Shown here piece after piece: positions 20,976 through 33,090 of a stretch of DNA of 64,000 nt. Each line of letters starts with the position of its first letter. The first letter of the stretch is position 1. The translations under genes and the position numbers were made by a program. A model generated the notes under the pieces. It made no database searches. It was not told the origin of the DNA and saw nothing but the letters and a program-made list of their open reading frames with translations. Source of the DNA: Dugong dugon (Eukaryota > Chordata > Mammalia > Sirenia > Dugongidae); assembly GCA_030035585.1 (NCBI GenBank), contig CM057481.1, forward strand, positions 6,411,128-6,475,127. Reading direction: 5' to 3'.

Positions 20976-23459
20976 ACCAGCTGGCACCAACTTTTGATGG
21001 CATTGGTCGGCAGGAACAAAGGATGCTCTTGGATGCTTTCATCATTTTCTAAGTTGCCAGCAATTTTTTTCAGTCTCTAGAACCTGCCACAGGGGATGCT
21101 GCCAGACCCCCACCGTAAGGCAAACTTGGAGGACTGTCGTTCATCTTGCCTTGTCATCCGAGGAATTAGTGCACAGAAAGCAAATGTATTTGATCTCTAA
21201 CGCCAGCTCATCAGTTGGTAGCGAGCTCATAGCGTTGAGGGGATTCTGAGGCTGGGTGTAGGGTCAGTGAGCAGTAATGTCATGGGCACCAGAGGGAAAG
21301 AGGAGCCCTCTGACCAGATTCTTTCTTTCCCTAGTTTAGCTTTTGTTCCTAGAGCCGAGACTGGCATCTTTGTTTTTATTACAGACAGAATGATGGATTG
21401 TTGGGACCCAACACTGAAAGAATTAAATAGGAACTTTGTATGTGTGCAAGGAATGTTCAAAATTGGATGGAGAAAAATGGGTGGATTTTATACACTTTGC
21501 CCTGGTCCTTATACAAAGGTGACTCAGCCACGGAAACAGTGTGCCTGAAGCATGTACATATTGGTCTCCAGACCCCATCCAGGCTGCTTCCTTCTGTCCT
21601 CTGTCTCTCCCTATTGACTCTCCTGGTTCCTTGCTGCCTGATCCCTGGAGGGGACATGCACACGGTTGGCCTTGTGATTCACTTGGCCCCTGGGCTTAAT
21701 TTCTTAGTTTTGACTGTCTTTCCTTGACCTTGGCCTCTTCTTCAAAATAAGATTTACCTTCTAGCTTCAGGCCCCGCTGTGAATCGAGTGGGATGGGCTG
21801 AGCTGATCGTAGGCATGCATTAGAGGAGGGGAATGTAGCTGGCTCTTTGACCAGGGCTTTTAGGAGGTTTCTGCATTCTCTCAGTATTGCACGAAGGCTG
21901 TAGCTTCGCTTTCACAACTAGAAAAGGACACCTTTACAATCTGCCCGCGTATACATGGATAATTTTGTTAATGTGTGAGGGGAGGGGAGGATATTGAGGA
22001 TGCTGTCTCTCCAGCTATAGCAAATGGTAGGATGATAATTATACATACCAAAATAACACCTTGAATGTTTCTCCTGTTAATTGCTAAAGTGGGTATCCGG
22101 TACAATGGAAAGTTCTTCCCCGTTTCTGTTTACTTCCACGTGTAGTGTTCCTCAGGTAATTTTAAACTGTTGTAGTTAGCAATTACTGAACTCTGTTCAT
22201 TATATTCTGGGCATATTTTTAACCTGCTTTCGGTGCGAGGCATCAGATTATGAGGAACAGGAAAAGGCTGGTTGTGGTGTTGGCAGCCTTGTGCTCGTAA
22301 CAGAACATAATTGGAAGTAATGACTGGAGTAATACATCATTATTCATAACAAATGTCATGTAATTAACTCAAAGAATGCAAAATATAGTCTAATTTCCAT
22401 TTGGAATGAAAATAGATTTGTTAAAACACCAGTAGGCAGTTTATGTTTATCCTATATTTTCATACACATATCAAAACTGTTAAAATCTATTGAGCGAATA
22501 GACATAGATCTTCTACAACACAATAAGTCAAGATGGCTTTCTTCTCCTGATAGAGCCTATGTATATTATTTATTTATTATATAATGCATAATGTGTATAT
22601 ATGTCTAATTTTTGCAGTTAGCTTGATTATTTATATTAATTGCAAATTAAAGATCTAATTTTTTATTTAGCTCCCATTTCGTCTCGCAAACTAATTGACT
22701 GAAAAAATAAATATAAATTTACAAATCGCTCTTGGGCATAAATCCTAAACTGGCTTTATGCTAAGGAGAGCTCTCTACAATACTAAGTATCTGAACTGGT
22801 TTTGGGACTTAGGCTATTTTTCTGAGATTTCTGCTACAGTCTTTAAATATGCTTCAAGAATCTTGGCTTGACTTGGATGTAACCATAGCTGAGGGTCAGA
22901 ATGTGGATGAATATGTCTTAGGTGTGAGAGTTATTTTTATATGTAAAATCAGGCGTAGAGTCACTGACCAAGGAGACCATCAGAGGTAGTTTCTGGAAGC
23001 CCTCTGCTGGGCAGTCATCAGCCTATCAATCTCTGTATTGTGGGGAGGTCTGCGGAGTCTCTGGGGAGGAGGCAGAGGTGTAGTGAGCATCCTTCAGGGG
23101 GCAGTATGCACAGATGTGTTTCACTGTTTTAGTAACATGAATGGGTATGCCAGTGCATACACTTCCAGTAACGGCCCTGGCTTCAGAGTGATGAAGACCG
23201 ATGAGAGGAAGTTGCCTTTCGATCTGTGGGGTCCAGTGTGGTATTCTTCAACACCGTTGGTTCTAGCACACTGATAGATTCGCCGATGAATTAAAGACAG
23301 TGGAGCTCTGTCTTTGTTTCAAATGGCAGTCTTCCTCTTTGTGAACCGGTAGCCTCCTACCATCAGTTCAGGGGAAAGCCTAACTGTAGCAGGAGGTACT
23401 GAGGCAATGTTCTTTTTGTCGGTCTGTCTGTCTTTCCCTCTTTCTTTCTTTCTGTCTTT
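20976..23459. other. FHIT: Unique intronic block with AT-rich core
   Basis: No named repeat over 2.5 kb. 22555-22725 is very AT-rich (TTATTTATTTATTATATAAT and related). ORFs such as 21440-21727 show no domain. It is a repeat-poor stretch within an otherwise repeat-rich intron. Confidence 0.5.
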
Positions 23460-23845
23460 CCACTCGCTTTGCTCCAGCCACACCCACTTCCTAGTTGTTT
23501 CTTGAACATTCTAAGCACTTTTGCCTCACAACCCCTGTACCAGCTATTCCTTCTAGCTGGAATGCTCTTCCCCTGATGTATGCGTGCCATGCTTTGTCAT
23601 CTCCTTCAGATCTTCATTCCTGTTGTATTTAAACACTACCTTCTCAGGATGGTCTTCCCCATTATCCTATTTTAAATTACACATACACACGTTTTATTTT
23701 TCCTTGTAGCACTTAATTTCTAACTCACTATGTAACTTATTACTTGTTTGGTTTATTGTGTGTTTTGGGCTGAGTAGAGTACGAACTCCATGAGGGCGGG
23801 AACTGTAGTCTGGTTTTCAGTAGATATTTGTTAAGTTAATTTGTT
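23460..23845 (+). mobile_element. L2 LINE 3' end
   Basis: CTTTGCTCCAGCCACACCCA, CAGCTATTCCTTCTAGCTGG, AATGCTCTTCCCCTGATG, AACTCCATGAGGGCGGGAAC and GTAGATATTTGTTAAG follow the L2 consensus order to its 3' terminus. Confidence 0.8.
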
Positions 23846-24458
23846 AAGTGAGTACTCCTGGTGGACCACCTCAGCTTTTAAGCTTTGAAGCTAAGAAGGA
23901 CAAGAGTTCTCATTCAGCAGACAGAATGATTTGATAAATACTCACACCAGGCAGTACAGGGTAGTGGATAAGATTAGTGCCCACCTGGATTTTTACATAC
24001 CTATACTCATGCGTGCATAAACACACTTAGATGCATACCTAAAACCGATCATTCCAAAGTGGCTTGCTTTGAAAGAGAGAGAAGCAACAGTGGGCTTGAG
24101 AATGGAAAAGCCACCTCACCCAGCACAAGCACAGTTTCCATAGATTTCCATGTGGATTCCAGCCTGGCGTGTGAAGCCAGTTCTTTCTCAGCTGAGCCGT
24201 GCTGTCTGGGGTGATATTTTCTATCCACTTAACATCAGAAATTAACAGAAGGGCTTGGTATCTCATCAGCTGGTGAGTTCTGATTTCCCAAGAGTGTGCT
24301 TGCCTCTGTCTTGCTTTCCTCAGGAGATCCAGAGAGCTCTGCGCACAATTTCTTCAGTCCTTCAGTCAAGTTTTATGACCCCATCTTCTTGGCTTCTCAT
24401 AATATAAGTTTTCACACATATGTACTCATTTATAGGCCTATATTTCCATTTCTTTCTC

Positions 24459-24463
<5 letters not shown>

Positions 24464-24499
<36 letters not shown>
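24464..24499. repeat. (TA)18 microsatellite
   Basis: About 36 bases of alternating TA. Long TA tracts can extrude cruciforms and are the type of flexible sequence discussed for the FRA3B fragile site. Confidence 0.97.
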
Positions 24500-24505
<6 letters not shown>

Positions 24506-24669
24506 ATCATATGTATTTACTGTATAAAAACCCTTAGCGACCCTATACTTCCATATTTTCATTTCTTTACTCCCTTTGATACAACCTTCCTTTAGTTTAT
24601 TGTTATGTGTTCAATAGCCAAGACAATGCCGTTAGAAATTATTAGTTTGCCTATTTATTTCCTTAATTG

Positions 24670-24746
24670 TTTATAAAAGGCAGTTCTACTCTGTCTCATA
24701 GGGTCATTATGAGTCAGAATTCAACTTGACGGCAGTGAGTTTGGTT
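24670..24746 (+). mobile_element. AfroSINE 3' fragment
   Basis: AAGGCAGTTCTACTCTGTC, CATAGGGTCATTATGAGTC and GACGGCAGTGAGTTTGG form the 3' half of an AfroSINE in sense orientation. It sits directly before an opposite-strand copy. Confidence 0.85.
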
Positions 24747-24761
24747 TTTGGATGATGGATA

Positions 24762-24952
24762 AAGTATACCAAAACCAAAAAAAAAAAACAAACAAACAAA
24801 CCTATTGCCATTGAGTCAGTTCCAACTCATAGTGACCTATAGGACAGAGCAGAACTGCCCCATAGGGTTTCCAAGGAGCAGCTATTGGATTCGAACTGTC
24901 AACCTTTTGGTTAGCAGCTGTAGCTCTTAATTACTGTTCCACCAGGGCTCCT
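24762..24952 (-). mobile_element. AfroSINE, near full length, antisense
   Basis: An A-rich and CAAA tail precedes CATTGAGTCAGTTCCAACTC, GCCCCATAGGGTTTCCAAGG and the head CCACCAGGGCTCC. GATAAAGTATA occurs on both sides (24751-24761 and 24953-24963), a target-site duplication. Confidence 0.92.
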
Positions 24953-24963
24953 GATAAAGTATA

Positions 24964-26214
24964 GTACTTGTCAAAACTACTGGGAGCTGGACAACTGTAT
25001 TTTAGTCTTATCGGGGGGATCTTAATCAAATCATTTAATCTTTTTTGTTTTGTTTTTCTCATCTGGAAAAAAGAATGGTATTGCTGCTACCCGCCTCCTG
25101 GATTGTTTTAAGGACTAAAACCAGATGAAGTGAAAATGGCAGAATTAATGTATTTGGCTTGTGGGAGCGTGGTATGATAATTAGAATTTTTTCATCGCCT
25201 GTTAACCTAATACTTTAAGGCTGGTCTGGCCCTAAATTTGTAAAACTGAAGATTAAATTGAATTAAAAGGAACTTCCTGGATTTCTGTGTAAACATTGCA
25301 TAGCAACTGAAAACCCCAGACCCAATTTTAAATCCCTCAATTGAAAATGGCATCTGGGATTTAAAATAGACCTATGAATTGACAGGGAATTTGATGTTCC
25401 GTGAGCCTTTTTCTATTCTTTTTTGTAAAGCATGCTAAAAAAGCAAGCAAAAGAGTCTTATTATTTTCTACCGTTTTTAGCAGCTGGGAAGAGTAGGTAT
25501 ATGAACCATCCTGGGGTTCCTTCATGACTTAGCATTGCTTTGCCGTTATGGTTTGAAATTAAACCCTCAAGGGGTCTAGATTAGCCTGGATGCTCAGCTC
25601 TCATTAGCCGTAATGGGAGTTCCTGTACACGTCTCTCTCCTCCACACGCAGCACTGAAAAATGACCCTCTAACATCACGTTAGTGTCTTTCTCTCTGAAC
25701 TAATTTTAATGGAGTTTTCTTTCTTTTTTTTTTAAGTGAAGCATCTCTGTGCAGTCCTCAGGGCAATGAAATTGCCAACAATTCGCTGATAAGCAACAGG
25801 CCTTCATTTTGCCCCACTCAACCTTCTTGTGCTAGAAGGGTTCCGTTGGGACTAACTTCAGTTTCTGGGCTATATGCTTCTCTTTGATTCCATTTCAAAT
25901 GCAGCTACTTTTCTTCTTCTTGAGTTCCTCCTCACCTCCCTTTTTTCTACAACTCGGCCCCTGATACAATAATCAGTACCCAGTCGGTACTCAGCAGTAA
26001 CGTAGTTCTGAGACATCTGAAATGTAAGGGAGAAAAGGAGTTATATTTATTCAAACTACTTGCAATTCTCAATACAATCTAGTAGTTACCAGCTAATGAA
26101 TTGCTTGACTAAGTAAACGTTTTCTTTAAATTATGTCTATGTAAAAGCAGTCCAATGTGTATCAAACATAACAGATTTTAAAATCTCACATTTTTTTGTC
26201 TGATTATATCTGAC
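24964..26214. other. FHIT: Unique intronic block
   Basis: No repeat or gene recognised. T-runs lie near 25043 and 25720. Composition is ordinary for the intron. Confidence 0.5.
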
Positions 26215-27100
26215 CATTACAGAAAATAAAAACCATCTATAATCTTATTATCCAGAAATAATCCCTGCTAAAATTTCAGTTTTTCTTTCCAGTTTATCGT
26301 CTTTGTTCATATATATATATATATCCTTCCAGAAAAGTGGGATTATAAAATATGTAGCATTTTATAATGTGATTTTTTGCCCATTTTGTTGTTGTCATTT
26401 TATGATGTTTTAAAATATACTCAACCCTGTAATTTTTAATGATGGTGTAACTTATAGATTTACTATAATTTCTTATTTACTACTTTTTGATGTAATGTAT
26501 ATAATGAATATTTTGATATAGGATCTTTGATCATATTATGAGTTTTTAAATTGATGAATATTCCCATATTTCCTTTACACCAGAGGTGCATGATGATAAC
26601 ACATTCCACCATATTCTCATCAGTCTTAAGAAGTACGGTTTTGGATTTGTCCTAACCTTTGCCAGTTGGATGGATTTTCCACATCTCATTGTTTCCATTT
26701 GGATTATCTGATTTCTAGTGGGGTGAACTTTTAAGTGTATTTACTACTTGTTTTTATTATTAAATTGTCTGTTAATGGCCTTTGCTCATTTTTTTTAATC
26801 GAGTATTTTTGAAACTCAATTTGTTAGGGATCTTTTAGAAATTAACCCCGTCTACCATGTTTGTTGGAAATATTGTTACTGCTTTGACCTCAGCCTTGTC
26901 AGTTTGCATATGACGTTAGTGACATATAGAAATTTTAATCCTGATTCTAGTGAAGGTTATCAAGATTTTTATTGGGAGTTTTCCATTGCTTTATGCTTGC
27001 AGGGCCTTTTTTATATTCTGATAGCAGTTAAATATTTATGTATATTTTCTTGGGTTTTTTATGATTTTTCTTCCTTTTCTTTTACTAGTCTTCTGTAACC
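26215..27100 (-). mobile_element. Old L1 fragment, antisense
   Basis: TTTTTTGCCCATTTTGTTG, TTTTTAATGATGGTGTAAC, GATTTCTAGTGGGGTGAAC and GTTAATGGCCTTTGCTCATT match the antisense layout of L1 ORF2 C-terminus and 3' UTR. AT repeats lie at 26309-26322. No frame survives. Confidence 0.55.
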
Positions 27101-28439
27101 AAAAAGTCCCCCACACTTCAGAGGCATGCTTTAAAAATTCACTTTATCTCCTGGCAACCCTTTGAAGGAGGTAGAAAATGCTATTCCCAAGCTGCAAATG
27201 AAGACACTGGGGGTGTAGCAATGCACCAGATAGTCCTGTTCTAGAAACAGAGCCACGTGTTCACATTCTAAAAATTGTAACACAGGTAAGCATCCTCTTT
27301 ATTGAAGTCTTAAGTAGCCTTTCTATTATTAATTGCTAGTTTTACATATTTCCTGCATAAAGGTAATATTGGAAAGGTAGATCTGAGGGGATATGGCAAA
27401 ATTGGAATGTGCCTTCTGAATCATCAAAGATATTTTCAGTGTGAAGTTACACGATGTGTTGTTTTACATTCTGGATTATGCTTAATATCATCACCATAGA
27501 AAGTGCATTTGTAATATTGTAGTTCCTTGAAAATGATAGAACGCACACGGTAATTCCAATTTAGCCGGATCATTTCCTTAAGCTGAAGACTCTGTCATTT
27601 GACCACTAATGAAGAACAAAAAGGCCTCAGAAATATCAGTGGGTCATCTGCCTGCAGACCTACAGAGGCGAAGTGAGGGATACATGGGAAATGGCCTACT
27701 TCCTGTGACTCTGATACTCTCTGAAAATTGGTATTTGAAGGAGTGGGAAAAAGCCTAAGAATATGTGAAAGGTATGGTGGTATTGGATGGAAGAAGTATA
27801 TATTTAGTCATAATTATCAAAATCACATAGAAGTAATGTAACTAAAAGAAGATGTCTATGCTGAATTCTATGCTCTCTGTTCTGAGACAGTCTCCTGAAT
27901 GAGCTTTATCAGTTCTTAGAAATAACATTAACAAAAAAGTTCTCCTGGTAAAAATATATTAACCTAGCCCTGTCATATTATGAAATCTTGATTACTTGTA
28001 ACTGTTCACCAACTTTTTGTCATTAAATATTTCTTAATTGCTCAGCATAATAGCCCCCCCTCCCCACATGTTTTTTAGTCAAAACTCAACAGAAATTGCC
28101 TTAAAGAACTCCCACTGTCTGGTGTGACTTTGAACATGAAAGGGTTTTAAAGACAGGATGCTGCAACCCATATTCTGTGGGGTGGGGATCCCGACAATTC
28201 CTTTTTTTTTCTTAATGCCAGGAAGTTGAAATATGCATCTCCATTGAATTCTCAGGTTACTGCAGCCCCTATGACAACAGTTCCGATGATAGTATGGACG
28301 TAATTGTTCACTCCTCTCAGATGCTCCCTATCATTGTCCCAGCCATGAGGACATAACATTCAGCATAAAGCGCTCATCCCATGGCAGCCATTCTGCCTGC
28401 AAAATCAAGTCATTCTTTTATTCACTTATTTGATATCAC
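27101..28439. other. FHIT: Unique intronic block
   Basis: No feature recognised. A C-run near 28054 and a GGGGTGGGGATCCCG stretch at 28179-28193 are the only compositional marks. Confidence 0.5.
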
Positions 28440-28665
28440 TCATAACAGTTATTTATGCCATAAGATTTTTCTAAGTATTTGACAAATGCTAATCGATTTA
28501 ATACTCATAGCAACTCTAGGAGGCAGTTACTATTAGCATCTCCATTTCAAAGATGAGGAAATGAGGTACTCAGAGCTTAACTCATCTAGATCCCATAGCT
28601 GGTGAGTGGTGGAACCATGTTCAAACCCAAATGGTCTGACTCTGGAGTTGATGCTTTAAACCAGT
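28440..28665 (-). mobile_element. MIR SINE, antisense
   Basis: AATACTCATAGCAACTCTAG, CATTTCAAAGATGAGGAAAT, CATAGCTGGTGAGTGGTGG and AATGGTCTGACTCTGGAG follow the reverse complement of MIR from tail to head. Confidence 0.85.
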
Positions 28666-29261
28666 GGTCCTAGGGCCCCTCAGAGTTCCTGAGACTCTTT
28701 TGAGGGTCTGTGGGCTCTTTCCTGTTCCAGCTACTGATCTGTTTGAGGCCAGCTTTTCTTCATATACTTCAACAAAAACAAGGATATCGCCATAGATTGA
28801 GTACAGACACAGAAGTGAGAATCCAGTTGTCTCCCATCAAGCTAGTCATTAGAGCTTTTCAAATAATGCTACTCGTCACACTAATTTTTTTTTTTAAATA
28901 TGGTTATTTATCATAAATAATGTTAACATGTTGTGGGTTTTTTTTTTTAAATAAGTTCTTAAATATTTTTAAATGTTCTCAGTTCTAATGTCTCACTAAA
29001 TATAGAGAGTTATAATCCACATAAACAAAAGCCCTTTCGGGTCATCAGTCATTAGCCATGTAAAGGGATGCAGAAACCAAAGGATTTGCAAACCGCTTCT
29101 CTGAACCCGTATTCAGGCTTCCTCATTCCTTTTCTCAGCTCCGTCTTATTCCTTCAAAAAGCCACTATTTCTGCTTTAAGTTTCACTTTAAAAAAAAGAA
29201 GACGTGAGTCTTATTTCCTGAGGGAGAAGGTGATTTTGAATGCTGAGCAGCGCTACTCATA

Positions 29262-29402
29262 GGGCTGAGGAGTGTAAGCTCCGGGCCCGAGTACCTGGGT
29301 GTGAATCCCAGCTCCGCTCCTTGTAGCAGGAAGGCCTCAAGCAGATCACTTCAGCTGTCTTTTCTCAGCGACCTCATGCTTTACATGGGGGTAATAGTAC
29401 TT
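29262..29402 (+). mobile_element. MIR SINE, 5' half
   Basis: TAAGCTCCGGGCCCGAGTAC, GGTGTGAATCCCAGCTCCG and the run to GGGGGTAATAGTACTT match MIR in sense orientation. The copy is split by a younger SINE and resumes at 29739. Confidence 0.8.
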
Positions 29403-29738
29403 CCAGTGGTAGAATTCTCGCCTTCCACGCAGGAGACCTGGGTTTGGTTTTTAGCCAACGCATCTCATGCGCGGCCGCCACCCATCTGTCAGTGGAAGCT
29501 TGTGTGGTGCTGTGATGCTGAACAAGTTTCAGTGATGCTTTCAGACTAAGACTGATTAGAAGGAAAGGCCTGGAAATCTACTTCCGAAAATCAGCCAAGG
29601 AAAACGCTGTGTATCACATTGGTTCGATCCACAACCGATCATGGAAATGGTGCAGGACCCAGTAGCGTTTCATTCCATCGTGCCTGGGATCACCATGAGT
29701 GGGTTGGGAGGATGCAACTTAACAGCGGGGAACAACAA
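29403..29738 (+). mobile_element. Composite SINE with tRNA-Gly-like head and RTE-type tail
   Basis: The head reads AGTGGTAGAATTCTCGCC then TTCCACGCAGGAGACCTGG, very close to the A box and anticodon arm of tRNA-Gly, with a decayed B box (GGTTTGGTTTT). The body has TCAGACTAAGACTGATTAG and AAATCTACTTCCGAAAATCA, shared with the RTE-related elements at 4611 and 59743, and the end is GGGGAACAACAA. AATAGTACTT is duplicated at 29393-29402 and 29739-29748. It inserted into a MIR. Confidence 0.88.
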
Positions 29739-29835
29739 TAGTACTTACTTCACTGGGTTGTTTTGAGCATCACATGAGTTATATGCAAAATGCTTAAACT
29801 GTGCCCGTCACATATGAAGGGTCTGAATACTAGCT
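29739..29835 (+). mobile_element. MIR SINE, 3' half
   Basis: TTCACTGGGTTGTTTTGAGC, AAAATGCTTAAACTGTGCCC and the following run continue the MIR that begins at 29262. Confidence 0.8.
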
Positions 29836-31079
29836 ACATCATTGTCGACAAGTTTCTGTTCCATTATGAGAGTCATAGAGGAGTTGAATGTGATTTTCGT
29901 GCGCCACAAGTGTTCTTAAAGTTTTTCTCCCTTTTGTGAACATTTTATTATTCGGCTGGAATGTTCCTTTCTGGCGTGTTTTCCTTGGCAGGGCCAGGTC
30001 TGTGAAAGCGGTCATTTTCTTTATTGTGTGGTTAGTTCTCTCTGGGCAGGGTTGCTATCTGAATGCATTTCTCTTCCTGTAAATCCGTAACTCCTAATGT
30101 TAATGCTATCATCCCTCCTCCCTCGCTGAAGTCCCTCAATCCTTTGCAGTTCATGTCCTGTAAATGCATAGATTTTCCTCCTCCCCACCCCCCACCACGT
30201 CAAGGGTTGCTGTCTGTATTCAGTGCCAGGGGACCGGGGCAGGATCTCCTGTCAACGCAGGAGGCTCTGCAGCTTTTCTGCCAGCCGTAGTTAAAGTCTC
30301 CTCCCACCGCAGGATCCATGTTGAGTTCTCTTCACAGTCCAGCTCATACTCGGATCATATTGCCCTTGCCGGATGCTTCCCTTCTGCTCCAGGTCAAAGG
30401 TTTTCCTGCAGGTGCTGCTTGCTCACCTGTTCATCTGTAGTGCCCAGTCTCTTGTCCACTCTCCTTCCCCTTGTCTGCAGCAGCTCGTCCCCCGGAACGT
30501 GGTAACCAGCTGCACTTAATCCTGCGAGGCAGTTCTGCCCACGTACTCCGCTGACAGATTAAGGCCTGTGTCCCCATCAGGTTCCTCAGAGTGAGACACC
30601 AAAGACAGCGTGGGCAGCAGAGGGAGGCAGAGTGCTCGGAGTCCAAAGGTGCCCTTAGTGTCTCTGAGTGTCTGTGTGGTTGTGTGGAGAGAGCTTCCGT
30701 TTCTCTTGGTGGGTTGGGAAGATTCCTCTCCTGTCACAGACTTCCAGGTCGTCTTATTCACCTTGGCAATTCGGTGCCTTGCAATAAAGACTGGAGGGTT
30801 TTAGGATCAAAAGGGAACCTTATTTTGGCTATTCTTAACTAGAAAACATTTGTCTTTTCATTTCCATGCAGGAGGAAAGTAATTTTGCAAGTTAAATATT
30901 TCAAACTTTGCTTGCTTATTTAGGCCCCTCCTTCTGCTAAAAAAGACACGAGATGAGTTACCCAAATACTTCCAATACGACAGATTTATTTTGATTACGA
31001 GTGAACATTCGGGGCAGAGGAAAAATATCAGAGATATTCCAAATGTAGTATGTGAACTTAACTGTCTAAATAAAAATAT
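29836..31079. other. FHIT: Unassigned block including a GC-richer stretch
   Basis: 30090-30810 is clearly more GC-rich than the intron around it and holds overlapping frames on both strands (30164-30505, 30591-30842), but none resembles a known protein. An AATAAA lies at 30783-30788. Part could be an old L2-like or LTR sequence (GATCATATTGCCCTTGCC). I cannot assign it. Confidence 0.4.
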
Positions 31080-31770
31080 ATAAATAAATAAAAACACACA
31101 CTTCAAACCATAGGGAAGTGGAAAAAAACAGTTCAGTGCACACCTGTTTATCTCACACCAAAATTCATCAATGTTCAGATCTTGCCATACCCTAGCCATG
31201 TTTCTCTGTAGACAGACAAGCACTTCTCTGAGGCCGAACGGTCCCATAGCAGGCTGCTGCTGACCTCAGGGACCTCAGTCCTCAATAATTCAGCACACGT
31301 CTCCCAAGAAGAAGGGCAGCCTTCTTCAACACAGTTGCTGTGACTAAGAAAATCCACATCAGTTCAAGAATGTCATCCTACTTTCCACACCCAAATGCCT
31401 TCAGTTGACATCCTCCCCCCCCCGTGACGCAAGATCCAATGAAGGCCCACAGGTTGCATTTGGTTATTAAATCTTTTTCATGTCTTTTTATGTACAGCAG
31501 TTTCCTACCCCCATTGGTTCTTCACGATCATTGGAAAATTCCAGGCCAGTTGTGCCATGTAATGCCCCACTTTCTTGGCTCATCTGTTTGCTTATGATTC
31601 AGTTCCAATTAAGCGTTTCTGCTAACATAAGTAAGTGATGTAGTCCACCTGCCACTACATCATGTCAGGGGCGTCAGGCCATCCGAATCATTCTAGACAG
31701 TGTCAAACTTGACTGTTCAGTTGGATGGTAACTGCCAGATCACCCTCCTGTAAAAGGCACATTTTTCCTT
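31080..31770 (-). mobile_element. Old L1M 3' UTR, antisense
   Basis: AAGATCCAATGAAGGCCCAC, GGTTGCATTTGGTTATTAAA, GAAAATTCCAGGCCAGTTGT and GATGTAGTCCACCTGCCAC follow the reverse complement of mammalian-wide L1M 3' ends. Confidence 0.65.
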
Positions 31771-31773
31771 CTT

Positions 31774-32005
31774 AGTTAATACATCATCACCACCACCACC
31801 ACTGGTTGCCATCAAGTCAGCTCTGACTCATGACGACCCCATGCATGTCAGAGTCAAACTTGCTCCATAGAGTTTTCAGTGGCTGATTTTTCAGAAGTAG
31901 ATCACCAAGACTTTCTTCCGAGGTGCCTCAAGGTGGACTCAAACTTCCAACCTTACAGTCAGCAGCAAAGCATTTTAACTGTTTAGACCATCCAGGGATT
32001 CCAGT
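31774..32005 (-). mobile_element. AfroSINE-related longer-type SINE, antisense
   Basis: CACCACCAC tail, GGTTGCCATCAAGTCAGCTC, ACGACCCCATGCATGTCAG, TCAGAAGTAGATCACCAAG and GGTGGACTCAAACTTCCAAC. The TTCAGAAGTAGAT block separates this type from the short AfroSINE. Similar copies are at 34897 and 53826. Confidence 0.8.
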
Positions 32006-32480
32006 TGATAAACAGTGGGGTGATATTACAGACCACCACTCATTATCTGAAATAAGAAAAAACAAAGCTGAATTTACTGCAAGGGAGACCTGTGCTGGTC
32101 AGCACAGTTCCTTTGAGCAGAGCGAAACTGCTGATCTTATAGTAGGGTTTCTGGAAGTGTACAGTTCTGGGCAGATTTTCAGAAGCATGTTTACTCAGGA
32201 GAGAGGGAGGTTGACTGGTTGGCACTTGGGGATGTGTATGTTTGTTTCTGATTGACTGACTTTCAGCAATAAGAAGTTGTCACCGATTGGTTGGCTTGCA
32301 AAACAGTGTCAATTAGAAAAGTTTAAATATGGTTCTAGAGGCTACTTGTTACCATGGCTACAGAACAATCGGTCTTTTCCTAGGCATCTTTTTAATTTTC
32401 ATGTGAATATCTTGTTCCCCTGTTAATTTCCCCCCAATAGTTATAGCATTCATTGATGATCCTTGCTTGATTTAGTTACA

Positions 32481-32635
32481 CCAGACAAACGAAATCCACC
32501 ACCATCGAGTCAATTCTGACTCACAGCGGCCCTGTAGAACAGAGAGTAACTGCCCCATAGAGTTTCTAAGGTAGATTCAAACTGCTGACCTTTTGGTTAG
32601 CAGCCAAGTTCTTAACCACTGTACCACCAGAGCTC
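32481..32635 (-). mobile_element. AfroSINE, antisense
   Basis: CACCATCGAGTCAATTCTG, ACTGCCCCATAGAGTTTC and GCAGCCAAGTTCTTAACCAC end at CACCAGAGCTC. TAGTTACA (32473-32480) and TAGTTATA (32636-32643) are the likely target-site duplication. Confidence 0.88.
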
Positions 32636-33090
32636 TAGTTATAATATAGGGCTTACAAAATAATTGCCTTTCTAATTCTGTCATTCCTTCTACAATCATT
32701 TCCTGGAATTCTTCTGTAACAAAAAGCTTTGCTCTTTTTTTTTTTTTTTCCTCTTTCTGCCTCTGTTTCTCTCTAATCTAGCTGACTAAGATTACTTTTA
32801 ATTCAGGATGTTATAATCCATTGCCGTCAGTATTTTTTTTTTTTAATGCACAAATTTACCCAGTTTGGCAATGGATGTTCCTTCTTGCAGATGCCTGTGT
32901 CCCTTTGACATGACCCTATTAGTCTTTGAGGACGTCCTTACTTTCTCACACAAGATTTTCCAAGTTCATTGTGTACTTTTCCTGCTCCAGCCCTGGAGTA
33001 AACCATTTTCAAAGAGTTCTGGCTCATTTCAGTACAGAATGGTATGTAGAAACCAACATTTGAGTGTTAGGTGTGCTCATACTACTGGGG

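Noticed and set aside
29403-29475. A tRNA-Gly gene
   Set aside because: The B box is decayed, the acceptor stem does not close, and the sequence runs on into a SINE body with target-site duplications.
30164-30842. Overlapping ORFs of 80-113 codons as possible new exons
   Set aside because: Frames are open on both strands because of composition. There is no protein resemblance and no convincing splice pair.
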